Below are positions 46,547 to 57,002 of a stretch of DNA of 64,000 bases, one piece after another; positions within the stretch are counted from its first letter, which is position 1, and each line of letters starts with the position of its first letter. Origin of the DNA: Psilocybe azurescens (Eukaryota > Basidiomycota > Agaricomycetes > Agaricales > Agrocybaceae); NCBI GenBank assembly GCA_023853785.1, contig JAJIRX010000869.1, positions 62,001 to 126,000 of the forward strand. The letters run 5' to 3'. The notes beneath the pieces are model-generated. The model was not told the origin of the DNA and did no database searches. It saw nothing but the letters and a program-made list of their open reading frames with translations. The position numbers and the translations under genes were made by a program.

Positions 46547-49500
46547 TCAAAGTAACCACGATCGCATAGTTGCCTCATCTAACTTGGCGTTCGCCTCGAA
46601 TTTCACTTCTCCCTCTCCGTGTTTTATCATCTTGCGCTTGATTTCCTGGGTCTATAGGCAACAGTAGTGGTAGGCAATGGCAGTGAAAATGAGATGCTGA
46701 AGCAGCAGCGCGCTTTCAAGAGAAGGGCAGCTTACCTCCATGATATGCTCTTCGATACTGTTTTCCACGACGAGATGGTACACGTTGACAGGTTTCTCCT
46801 GCCCAATGCGGTGCACCCGAGAGATCGCTTGTTCCTATTGTAAAACAATTCTTGATGAGAAATGTATGCGTTACATGAAAGTGGATACAGTAGATGTACC
46901 TCGAAGAATGGATTCCACCATGGATCCATGAGTATAACACTGTTGCAAGCCGTTATATTGAGACCTTCGAACAAGCACGTATTAGGATCCAGTATCTCTG
47001 CTCGAATGATTAAGTAAGGCTTACCCGTTCCACCTGCTTTGATTGAAATGATGATGACGGTACATTCGTCGTCCTCTTTGATTTGCTGCAAGGCTTGCTT
47101 TCGAAGCTTTGCATCCATATCGCCAGAATCTGAAAATCAAAAATCAGATCATGCTAGACGATAACGAAGGGAACTAACGAACATTCAGTCCAGCATATAT
47201 TGGCTCGGACGAGAGCCGTGGTGACTATTGGAATAAGCCTAGTGAAATGCGTCTGTTTTGAAGAGGAGGAGAGAATTTGTCAAACACTGCTCCAAAATAA
47301 CTTCCATATACTAACAAAAATGATCGTTTTCTCCCTCGCTTGACGCTCTGCTAGGATCTTGGACATGGCACATATCCTGGACGATTGATACTCCTTGCGG
47401 AAAATGCCACTGGTCGCGGTCGAAAATATGGCGCATCTAGACGGTAGAGAATAAACATTGGTAAGAATCAAAAATTTGATTGAATATCATATTTACCTTT
47501 CCTCATATTCTTTGCCATCTTCGTTGCCCAAGATGCTGCCTTCGATTATTTCCGACACAAGAACCGGGTGATCACAAACTACATGCTCGCAAACACAGGT
47601 GAGCTCAATTCAACATCACGGTTACTTACGTTAAATAAAAACTTGCCTTGCCGCAAACGAGTGATCTGAGCAAAATTACTAAGCTTCAAACCTCTGATGT
47701 ACTGATAGACGGCTCTCTCCCAATAGGTCAACTTAACATCGATGACATGATCTTCCCGAGGTGGTAGTGGGACCAGCGGTGTACCATCTCCGGTGATATC
47801 ATCGCTCTTGTTCCGGAAGATGAAGAACGAACCATGTACTACCTGCAATGCGTCGCATATAATCAGGATCAATGCAGAAGAGACTGCAATGGAAATGAAA
47901 AGGCGTACGCTAAGCATGTGCTGCGCCACTGGGTCCGTGATCTTTCCTTTCTGTCGCTTCGAGTATATCTTCCTTTCAAAAACAAGGCGGTCATGGAGCT
48001 TCTCATAAGTAACCCCCAGGAATTTGAGCAGAGGATAATAATCCAAGTAAGAATTCTACACCGATCAATATGTCAAGACTTGCCGAGCCAATGTTCAATT
48101 TTGCAAAGAAATAGTACGTACTTGGGCAGGCGTTCCAGTAAGACACAGCGCATGCTGCTTTTTAATAGCCCACACCGCGTCAGCAGTCTTCGTTGAAGGG
48201 TTCCGAAACTGGTGCGCTTCATCTACAACGTAACACAGCTCGGATGTCAGTCTTCATTTATTCACTCATTGAGAGATTGAGAGAACAGAAAAGCGGAGAA
48301 GAGAAACGATTCAAATTCACCAGTTATGACTCTATACCAGTCATGCTGGAAAAGCGGCCAGTATTTCTCTGCTTTTGTGTGGTCTGTCTCGGCCTCCGCG
48401 TTAGGCACGAAAGCTTCGTGTTGACGCTGTAACTGTGTGTAGGTGCAAAGCTGTTCATAAATCGATAGATCGATGAAGTGATCATAAAAATTGACTGCTA
48501 CAAGCAAGGAGACCATCCACAGTAAGGCTTACCACGATGTCTACGTCTAACACTGTATAGGTATCCACGTCAGAGATCTTAAGTAAGAGCTGAATTGGAT
48601 ATCAAAGAGGCTTTATATTCACATAATTTGGTTGAATAGCTATCGTAATAGCATACTTTCAAGTGAGGGGAAAATTTCTTGACTTCTGCGAGCCAGTGAT
48701 CCATAATCCCTTTGGTAGGAACGACCACTCTATACCGAAAGTCCCATTAACATGCCGAATAGATGAGGAGAATGGTTCACATACAATGTTGCTCTAGCTC
48801 CTTCAAAACCATCAGGCGGCGGATTGCGCACGATCAGTGCAATGGACGTCGCAGTCTTCCCGCACCTATTTAGTGTAAAATAGTATATCATGAAATCCCG
48901 AAAGCGACAACCAAAAACGTACCCCATGTCGTACGCGACAACATACCCGACATTATTGACCGTATCTGTGCCACATACTGTCTCGCCTTGTTCTCTCGCC
49001 ACGAGGAGATGCAGATCCGCTGCTTGGAAGGGCCTCAGCCGCTGCCCGTTCCTGAAGATGCCAGTGGCGCCGTCGTGCTCAAAAAACGGGCGCTCTTCGG
49101 CAGCCTGTGCCTGTGCGGGCCGAGCTTGTGCCCGGCCTTGAACCTGAGGCTGAGGCTGAGACGAAGACGGCGGCGTCACGCTCTGCGGAAGATCATCCAA
49201 CACATCGAATTCCAGGTCCTCCTTCTTAATAGGCGGCCTCGAGCCGAACGTCGCCGGGGTCGCGCCGCTGAGTCTGGGACGGCTTTGGGACGACAGACGC
49301 CTGTTGATTATGTTGGCAGCTTCTGCGGCGGGGTCGAGCTGAGGAGGGACGGTGCGCGAGGAGGAGGGACTTTCATTTGGGCTGCGATTGGCTTGGATGG
49401 AGAATGCGCCTTGCGCGGGAATAAAGTCGGGGAAGGTGGTTGAACGAGTGCTTGGGCGAGACCGTAAAGGTGTGGTTGGTGGTGTGGCCAAAGGATTGAC

Positions 49501-50021
49501 AACTGGTTCTTGTTTAATGGCACGGGAACCGGAAGCCTGAATATCGCGATGAGCATGAGCATGAGCATCGCATAAGGTCATGAAATGTAATCTAACAGGT
49601 GTGTTGGGACTGCCAAGTCCAGAGAAAAAGGCTCGAGGCCTAGAAGAGGCGGGTTCTTCACGCGACCGAGATGTCGCGGGAGGTGAGAGTGCAGCGTTCT
49701 GTCAGGTTAATTTTAGCGATCGTGGTCTACAACGTCAAGTAGAACTTCTTCAGTAGTGCTTACAAGTATGCTGCGTGGTGGAGGAGTCAATGACGGGGAC
49801 GGATACGCCAGAACTCTCCTCGATGTCTTGTTCACAGGCGTGACAGGCTAAAAGAAAGACGCGATTTCGATGAAGCCCATTGTCATTGGACATTCAGAAG
49901 CCAGTGGCACGACACGACTACTCACCGTCTGCGCTTGCGATACGCGTCTGGCTGGCGTTCGCGGGGTGTCGCTGCCATCTTGTGAGTGCCCTCTTGTGGG
50001 TTGATTAGCGCGAGCGGGCAT
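46547..50021 (-). CDS. SNF2-family DNA-dependent ATPase/helicase
   Basis: Many-exon gene starting MPARANQPTRGHSQDGSD, with a Ser/Pro-rich N-terminal tail of about 200 residues. The ATPase core has LRPFQAADLHLLVAREQ and GYVVAYDMG, spliced to GCGKTATSIALIVRNPPPDG (Walker A), then VVVPTKGIMDHW. Motif II VVDEAHQFRNPSTKTADAVW is followed by HALCLTGTPAQ (motif III), DYYPLLKFLGVTY, and ERAVYQYIRGLKLSNFAQIT. The C-terminal lobe has KTIIFV, IISIKAGGTG, GLNITACNSVILMDPWWNPF and SRVHRIGQ followed by ENSIEEHIME. The last exon ends KLDEATMRSWLL (TGA at 46547). DEAH and RVHRIGQ place it among SNF2 remodellers or repair translocases. No RING or extra targeting domain was seen, so the subfamily (Rad5/16-like or other) is left open. 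Confidence 0.88.
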
Positions 50022-51727
50022 GGGTGGCTAGTAGATCCTAGATGCTGTCGCGTCTGTCCCGCGTCGCACTACTGAGAATGCCACCCGCGGGCACTGCTGA
50101 AGAAGTGGGGGAAAGAAAGAAGAGAAACAAAGGAAAGTTGGAACCCCTTCCCCGGCCTGTTAGATCAGATTGGAGCGCTTTTAACCAAAACCAGGAGAGG
50201 ATTGACTTCGGGCTCATTGCTCAGGGACTTCCTCCATCTGGGTTCTCTTACTTTAAAAGCAAAGACAGTAATCACAATCACAACCAATCCTCGGGTTTCA
50301 ACCCTCCATTCTCAAATCCTTTGTCCTGTCCCTGTCCATCGAAATTCGAGAATGCCAAGTATGTCATGCATTTGCCCGAATGGAGGTTATAGCACTCGGA
50401 TAAGAGCTTTCAACATAAACTCTCAGAGTCGAGGTCAAATAAACGCTGAATATATGCCAGTGAATACATGGTAATCCATGTGGTACCGCCTTAATCGTGA
50501 GTCACGACCTTGAGCCTGCAGGCAACAGAAGCCTGGACCTTATCCAGTCGAAATATGGTCGAAATGGAGGCGAACGATGGCTCAAAAGAGAATGTTGAGC
50601 GAGATGTTGAAGATGACGATGATTCAAGAAGACAAGGGCAATAATACCGGGACTCGGCAGTCGCGAACGACGCTCGGAAAGTAGCGACGACTTCGTGCAC
50701 GCGTTGCCCTCCAACGCCACTATTCTCCAACCATTCTCTGCGAGAACTTCACATCGTTTCATTCTGACGTGTAAAGACAAAAGCACTCCACAGTAAGTAC
50801 TTCATTGTAGCAGCAAAACTCCAGTGCACCGAATTATGGGTTAACGCGTCTTATTGTATGCGTCTTACTTAGTGCCAGGACTAGTACGAGTTTAATTCAA
50901 GATCTGGGTACAATAACCTGCATCATAAAGTCACTCAGCTTTAAATGTCAAAGCTTCGATCTAAAATCTTGAACTATACTAATCCTACCCGCCGACGCTT
51001 TGCTAGTTATTTGGTGTCATGGACTCAACATAATGGATTCAACATAATAGACTCGACGGCAGTCCGATAGGTACGTACATAGACATAGTTTATTTCCCCT
51101 CTATCACAATAAAAGCCAAAGACCGCACGATTTAAAATAGAAGACTATATTCTGCCAATGTGATGTGAAGATAAAGATAAGTAGTACAATTTAATGGAGT
51201 GTGGATAATTGCATTGCATGGAAACAGCGGCGAAGTCGGACTACGGAAAACAAATGGTGAAAGAAAGGGTTCATGGAAATGGTGCTATACATACATGGAT
51301 TTAGACAGATTGCTGATTTTTGACAGATGGAAAGTAAGTAAGGTGCGGGCGATGGTTAAACTTGAAGTGTCCGAGCTTTATGTAGAAAAATAGATAGATA
51401 GATGATGGCAGCACTGCCGCTAGGGTGACTGTTGCGATGTAAAAGGGCGCAGTCTAATGATTCGATTCTAGAGGTCTAAGGCGGAGGCGAGGCGAGGTAC
51501 CATTATGGTTTTGCTGAGGCATTTGAGGAGGTTGACAGTCCGAGTCTAGGGATAACAGGAAAGGGTCATCTTCTGTCAGCGGCTGCGCGATAACAGACTT
51601 AGCACAGGAATAAATAGCTTACTTCAGTTTACCTCCTATAGACCTATAGATTACGTAGAAGCTCAACGTTAGCATGCGTTCAAATGCAGTGCTTCAAAGC
51701 GATGATAACGAAGGAAAATGAAGAGGA
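50022..51727. other. Intergenic, 1.7 kb, SNF2 promoter to unknown gene
   Basis: The left end is the SNF2 gene promoter. No convincing gene was seen. A small direct repeat (GGACTCAACATAATGG, then GGATTCAACATAATAG) occurs near 51019-51050. A last exon of the gene at 51728-52495 could lie near 51480-51560, because a GTCAGT donor-like signal follows HLLK, but this is not certain. Confidence 0.4.
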
Positions 51728-52495
51728 CTAGATGACTGACTTTAGCAGGTGGATATCAACGCGGAAGTGCTTCCACCCGGACGACTTGTCAAGCTTGACA
51801 CGACGTTTGTTGATGATGACTCTTTGTGCTTGTGAGCAGTTTTGGTCGGACACGTCCGAGTCCCGAGATGAGGCCTGGACGTGAGCCTCGGGCCCGGGTG
51901 TAGGTTCCCTCTCAGGTGAAGGCGCTCGTTTGTGGTCAGGTTGTTCTACGCAATAGTAACAAAACAAGGTCAGCTCGGGGTATCCATAACTTCTGTACAG
52001 AAAACAAGGTAATATAACGATGGAAACACGCACCCAAATAAATCGAATGCTCATCCCACGAAATAACCGTCGCCCCTCGCAAAGGCGAAGACTTCTTCTG
52101 CCCACCATGCCCGTACCAGTACGGCTTCGGCCCCCATGCGCATGGCTCCTACGCTGGCTGCGCCTCCTCTTCCGCTCATCGAACACGTGCGGCGCAATGC
52201 CACTGATGACCTCCCGCGGGGTGGGTTTGAAGTTGGCGATCGCCTCTGCGGTCGTGGCATACACCTTCGCCATGCGCTGCAGCGACGGGCCTGCGTTGAG
52301 GATCTGGTTTTGCGTTTGTAGATTGGGATGAGGATAATTAGGAGGTCGATTTCCTCCGAGTCGGCTTGCGACTGCGGGAGGCTGCTGCGTGCTCGTCGTC
52401 GTTGTGGTACTAGTGCTGACTAGAGATAACTGGCTCGGAGAGCTAGGGAATGAGATTACAGTGGCAGCAGCAGCAGTATCCAGCACGCCAGCCAT
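51728..52495 (-). CDS. Conserved-looking protein of unknown function
   Basis: Starts MAGVLDTAAAATVIS with a Ser/Thr-rich N-terminus, followed by a PTPREVISGIAPHVFDERKR motif and an aromatic segment (GPKPYWYGHGGQKKSS, then ISWDEHSIYL). After one intron (GTGCGT...GCGTAG) the second exon is charged (DHKRAPSPEREPTPGPEAH) and ends with RVIINKRRVKLDKSSGWKHF. The aromatic segment is in frame with exon 2. It joins exon 1 only if one base is added to the C-run at 52131-52135. The dense aromatic and basic residues look constrained, but the family is not recognised. The 3' end is uncertain. Confidence 0.55.
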   Translation of the reverse strand: MAGVLDTAAAATVISFPSSPSQLSLVSTSTTTTTSTQQPPAVASRLGGNRPPNYPHPNLQTQNQILNAGPSLQRMAKVYATTAEAIANFKPTPREVISGIAPHVFDERKRRRSQRRSHAHGGRSRTGTGMVGRRSLRLCEGRRLFRGMSIRFIWVRVSIVILPCFLYRSYGYPELTLFCYYCVEQPDHKRAPSPEREPTPGPEAHVQASSRDSDVSDQNCSQAQRVIINKRRVKLDKSSGWKHFRVDIHLLKSVI

Positions 52496-54851
52496 GCGTC
52501 CTTCTGTCCGATAAGCAAGTGGCAGGAGATGATGATGGAAGAAGGTAGGTAGGGAACCAACCAGCCACGGGCAATATATTAAGACGGCTTTCGTTCGTTG
52601 CGTGCGTCGAGTCAAGGATAAGGGGACTTAGCGGCGCTATTTAATTGAATGCCCCTTCGATCCAATAGATGGCATCAGGTACAATTATCCCTTTCATGAA
52701 CCCGAATCGTGATGAGGAATGGCGTTTTGGAAACCGTCGAACTGCGAAGCACTGCCGCCATGCCAGCCATTTACTGCATGGCATCACGCTCATAGCGCTT
52801 GATCTCCCGATGTCATTTCATACGACATCATAGGTAAATATAAGGTCCAGGAACGTTCACCGAGTGATGGTGACATGACAAATGATAACGAGAGTCGTGA
52901 TGACTTATATTTACACTTAATTTACGCCCCGATACAGACCGACACTTAACGTGGACCAGAACTGTACGGCTCCAACTTTTTCGTTCGGTTACTCCCACCT
53001 TCCTATTTCGTCAAAACATATCTTCTCACTGAAAATCTGGGTCTGTTTCGGAGACTGAGATGTATTCTCTCAGTCCATTTCACACAGATGGGCTCATTGG
53101 CGGTGAATACTCCATTTCTCATGGTCTGATTGATGTAAATGTAACTTTATAGAAGTTAGGGACACTACCTGCGTTATCCGAGCAATATCATTACTGAACC
53201 CGGCGTCACTGATGTGCCGTTTCTGAGTTTAAATCTAAAACAAAGTCAAGATCACGTGATTTAACTTTGCATTGCGTCGACATCTTGACACTTTTGAAGT
53301 AGTTTGAGCGAGGGCTCTTCGAGTGTGTTTTGTGATGTATATATTTCAGCTGTGCAATATGTGGTGCTTTGAATTTTGTGGGATCTGAGCTTCTAAAGGG
53401 CCGGATTCGGCTTACATTTGGAATTTCACACTCCGCATTACAGTCACTCTGCATTTACACGTAACAGTGGACATCCGAGCGAGTTCAGATGAGGTATTAA
53501 ACCACTGGATAGAGCCAAAATACATGATTGGAATACTCGAATTATGCCCTATGTTCCACGCAAGTTCGACCTGAAAATAACTCAAAATAACCAAAGGTAT
53601 CCGTATTGACGAAATGGGATGGTGAAACTAAGCGAACGAAAAAGTTGGAGCCGTGCGGTTCTGGGCCAACGTACACCGAGTACAGTCATGCAGAGTCTTC
53701 AAACGCCAGTTTGGGTACAGTTTGGGAGAAATTTAGGGGACATCATTCACGCGTCGAATCTCTGTCCGAAGATGACCGATACGTAGATGCAAGAATAAGC
53801 ACAGAATCATCGATCGTTCAAACTTCACACAGGTCTATTAAGACTCCTTTGAATGGCTTTGGAGTAGCTCTAGTCTAGAAGATGGTCGCGCTGTGTCAAG
53901 CAGAGACCGTAATGTGGGAAAACGAGAGCAAAAGTAGAGACATACATTCGAACAATCGTAACCCATTACCAAACGCGTTCAACGATGCCGTTTTTTGACA
54001 GTAGGGCTGCATAGCATTGGGAAGTTGCAATGCGGAGGTTGGATACTTGATATGTATAGACCACAGCGCAGTGAGTGATATGGACGATAACGAGATAGAG
54101 GCAGGGGCCGGGGAAAGGAAAGGATGAATCAGAACTTGACTTGTTCCGCCGCTTTCTAGTTTTTAGTGTCATCTCGTAACGCTCCACACCAACAAAAGAT
54201 ATGAAATGACCCGCACACTAATGTCAGTAATCAATTTATACCCTCAGTGCGAGTGGAAAAACGGATCACGACGCACTGGCGGTTTTTGCCTTTTGTCGTT
54301 ATCTGGGTCGTCCACGTCTCCCACTCCCACTTGAAATGGATTGCCGCCACCCGTCGACGTCTGCCATCCATCTGAATCTCGCCACAACTACTACTTGGGC
54401 TTTTCTTTTTCATATTGGCCTGGAGTAAACTGTAAACGTTCGTGTTTCTGTTCGGGTACACGAACTTCGCAGAGGCAGTATCTGCCGCGATAGAGTTGAG
54501 TTGATTTTTCGCGTCAAGTCCAACTCATTCAAGTATCACTAGAACGTTCGAGGTGACAAGCTGTCGACGCCTACATATCTTTCCTATTAATGAATGACGA
54601 GAACGAGCTTGAGAATGCTTCGGCAAACTAGGCTCGTCAGCGATAACTTATCACACGTGTCGACCTTTCAATCAGTGAGATAAGCAGTAATTGTTCCAGC
54701 CTCTTTCCTGGTCCCAGATCGCAGCCTAACGAAACCGCACTTCTGATGCCTTCTGGTTTGGTCGAGCTTCAATCCTTGCAGGAGGTCGAGATAAAAATCA
54801 AGAGGTATGGCGCCGAAGATGAGATCCACTAGTTCTCCCACATTCGACTCG
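52496..54851. other. Intergenic, 2.3 kb, contains the MITE candidate
   Basis: The left end is the promoter of the unknown gene. The middle holds a pair of inverted repeats (52949-53672). A short hairpin near 53056-53080 (GACTGAGA...TCTCAGTC) lies inside it. The remaining sequence (53680-54850) shows no gene. Open frames there are short and unlike any family. Confidence 0.5.
52949..53672. mobile_element. Possible MITE: about 68-bp terminal inverted repeats, 724 bp
   Basis: The sequence at about 52949-53015 is repeated in inverted orientation at about 53605-53672. A shared core CGAACGAAAAAGTTGGAGCC is identical in both arms, with several mismatches further out. The interior (about 590 bp) has no coding capacity. 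This is the layout of a non-autonomous DNA transposon, but no clear target duplication was found and the outer ends are not sharply defined. An inverted duplication of other origin is possible. Confidence 0.45.
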
Positions 54852-55358
54852 TCATCGTGCCTCGAGAGCTTGCAGAGCTTGTGGCAGAAGATCTGCGTAC
54901 GAAAGAACCTGCCAATGAGTGTCAATTAGATGATCATGACGACACAGATAGGCAAGAGCTTACTTGCGCTTCGATCCACTGCTAACGACACGATCGTCAA
55001 GTGCTCAGTGAGCTTAACTATCCGGCGATCTAAGACTGCCTCAATGGCACCAGACCGTCTATCCTTATGCTGTAAAGATCGAAAGTTAAGTAGAAAACTC
55101 CTGAAATGACGTACGGATATTATATTTCTGACTGGTAAGTACCAGAACAGCTGTAGCAGAGCTAGGAGCTTCTGGTGCCGTTCACTTGTCTCCGTATGGG
55201 AGCAGTAGAGAATGGCTGTCGCAGCCTTTGACTCTGGTCGCAATAGTAGACGCGCAAAGCACTAATAAAACGAATAAACAAGGTGCTATCTTATCCTGGA
55301 CGAGTTTGGCTGCTGGAAGACGCAGACACGTAGCCCATTCGGCAAGCGATTTCGCCAT
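54852..55358 (-). CDS. Hypothetical protein, weak evidence
   Basis: A possible small three- or four-exon gene: MAKSLAEWATCLRLPAAKL, then RLLLRPESKAATAILYCS with HQKLLALLQLFWYLPVRNII. After an intron (GTACGT...TTACAG) comes RRSGAIEAVLDRRIVKLTEH, and after a second (GTAAGC...TGGCAG) SYADLLPQALQALEAR to a TGA at 54852. The splice signals are good and the sequence is leucine-rich and helical, but no family is recognised. The first intron has no standard donor. An alternative reading ends at 54668. Confidence 0.35.
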
Positions 55359-55639
55359 GGCATGAGCCGGACAGGAAAGACTAAAAGTACAAGCTTGCGA
55401 GATCCATCTATATTCGTATTTCCAGGCCCAATGAAATCAATCGAGTGAGTTTCGATTTTGAACTGGAATTTGAAAGAGAAGAGCAGAAGATCTTCAATGT
55501 CGTTCAGGACGTCGTGGAGAAAAGTGAGGGATAGTGAGGGTCAGGGTAGAAGGACACCGCTTGGCGTTGTCGGATATCACCAGCACGATGTGTGGGAATA
55601 TTTGTTACTATTAATAGGGCACGCGCCCATTCTAGTTTG

Positions 55640-56300
55640 CAAGTTCACCTTGACCACACCCACAAACGCGACCTTAACTACAGAGGAGCCAGAGTATAAG
55701 CTTTTTGAACTTCAAAACTACATTTCCTTGAAATCAATCCATGCTTCCTGGAAAAATCTCGTTGCTGACATCGCAGAAGACATTGACATCGGCGACCTCT
55801 TCACATTATTGCGTGAAGCACCACGGTTAGAAGAAACCATACTTGAAGAGAGCCTTATGTTTTTATGCATCCTTTACCGACGGCCTTGAGCTGATACCCA
55901 TGCTCAAGGCCATCCCTTCCCTCACCTCTCTACGGCAACTACAGCTCTGATCTGGGTTTTACGACTGAGAATCTTTTCAAGCGCCTCTCTCAGACCTCCC
56001 AAGGACGACCTCTTGATGAACGTTCAGAAATTACTATTATAGTCAGATTTCTTCCCATTCTCAAACCCTTCAACTATTCCCCAAAATTTCCATAGGACTG
56101 CAAAAAAATCCGAGATCTTATTTTTGGCATTGTCGAGTGTTCGGACACAGAGTCTAGCAACAATGTTGATCATTCATCCAGGAGGCTGCTCTATTTTTAG
56201 GCTGTTTTACGAACCAGGGGGCGAGTATTGCCGCATTCCTCCTCCGGAGTTCAGCGCAGAGACAGCGCCTTGTAGATTTTGGGATTAAATTCGAACTCTT
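55640..56300 (+). pseudogene. F-box relic G, truncated
   Basis: Retains only the central and C-terminal part of the C-E subfamily: YISLKSIHASWKNLVADIAE then DIDIGDLFTLLREAPRLEE (about 55705-55840). Broken pieces follow, equivalent to the LIPMLKAIPSLTSL (about 55895) and FFGIV/PDIFG regions, with many stops. There is no F-box or N-terminus. It is a non-functional fragment, the seventh F-box copy in the window. Confidence 0.7.
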
Positions 56301-57002
56301 TGAAGTTCCACCTTGACTCTAATGACAGAGATTCCAATGACAATGACGAAGATGACGCAGTGACAATAGGGAGGCTAATTCTTTCTTCTCTCCCTGCCAC
56401 TTATTGTTTAGACAGAAGAGTAATTGGTATTGTGTATATGCGTGAAAGTAGGTAAATTTAGCCGAATTGTTGGTCATGTTAGATAGTTCCCGCTGCGTTC
56501 AATGGATCAGAATAGGTATTTGGTTTCATTGTTTTGACTAAAATGGTCGCAGTGGCTTTCTAGAATCTACTGCTGCAGATGTGATTTTACATTACGCTAA
56601 TCCTTTCTGAGTTCCTCTGTTCTGTTGTTTGAATGATGTGTCTACTTGATATTCCCACGGACACTGATCGGCGGTGGCAAGCGCCGGTGAAAAATTAAGC
56701 GCTCAGCCCTGACCTCTTAGGAAAGGAAGGCGATGGATCATGTGGTCTTCGGTGTAGTTGCATGGGGCTGAATGCACACTAATGTGCGTATGTGTTACTA
56801 CAGGCCCTAATACATGATCACCGTCACGAGGCCAGTCCACTAGAACAGTCACTAAGTCGGCCCCCCGATAATGAAAGGAATGATGATCAGAAGATAAGAA
56901 TAGCATTTATACATGTGATCTATTCCAGTCAGTGAGATAAACTATCTTTTCTCAGGCCTGTAAGACGAAGTCTCTCGCCCAGGCTCCCCGCGAATAGCCG
57001 AC
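56301..57002. other. Intergenic, relic G to transporter-like gene
   Basis: No gene or repeat was recognised. It presumably includes the promoter of the transporter-like gene. Confidence 0.45.

Noticed and set aside
50042..50474. Two overlapping open frames upstream of the SNF2 gene
   Set aside because: Short, in the promoter region, no family match and no splice signals joining them.
53606..53878. 90-codon plus-strand open frame at the right arm of the MITE candidate
   Set aside because: It starts within the inverted repeat and has no protein-like conservation that I can recognise.
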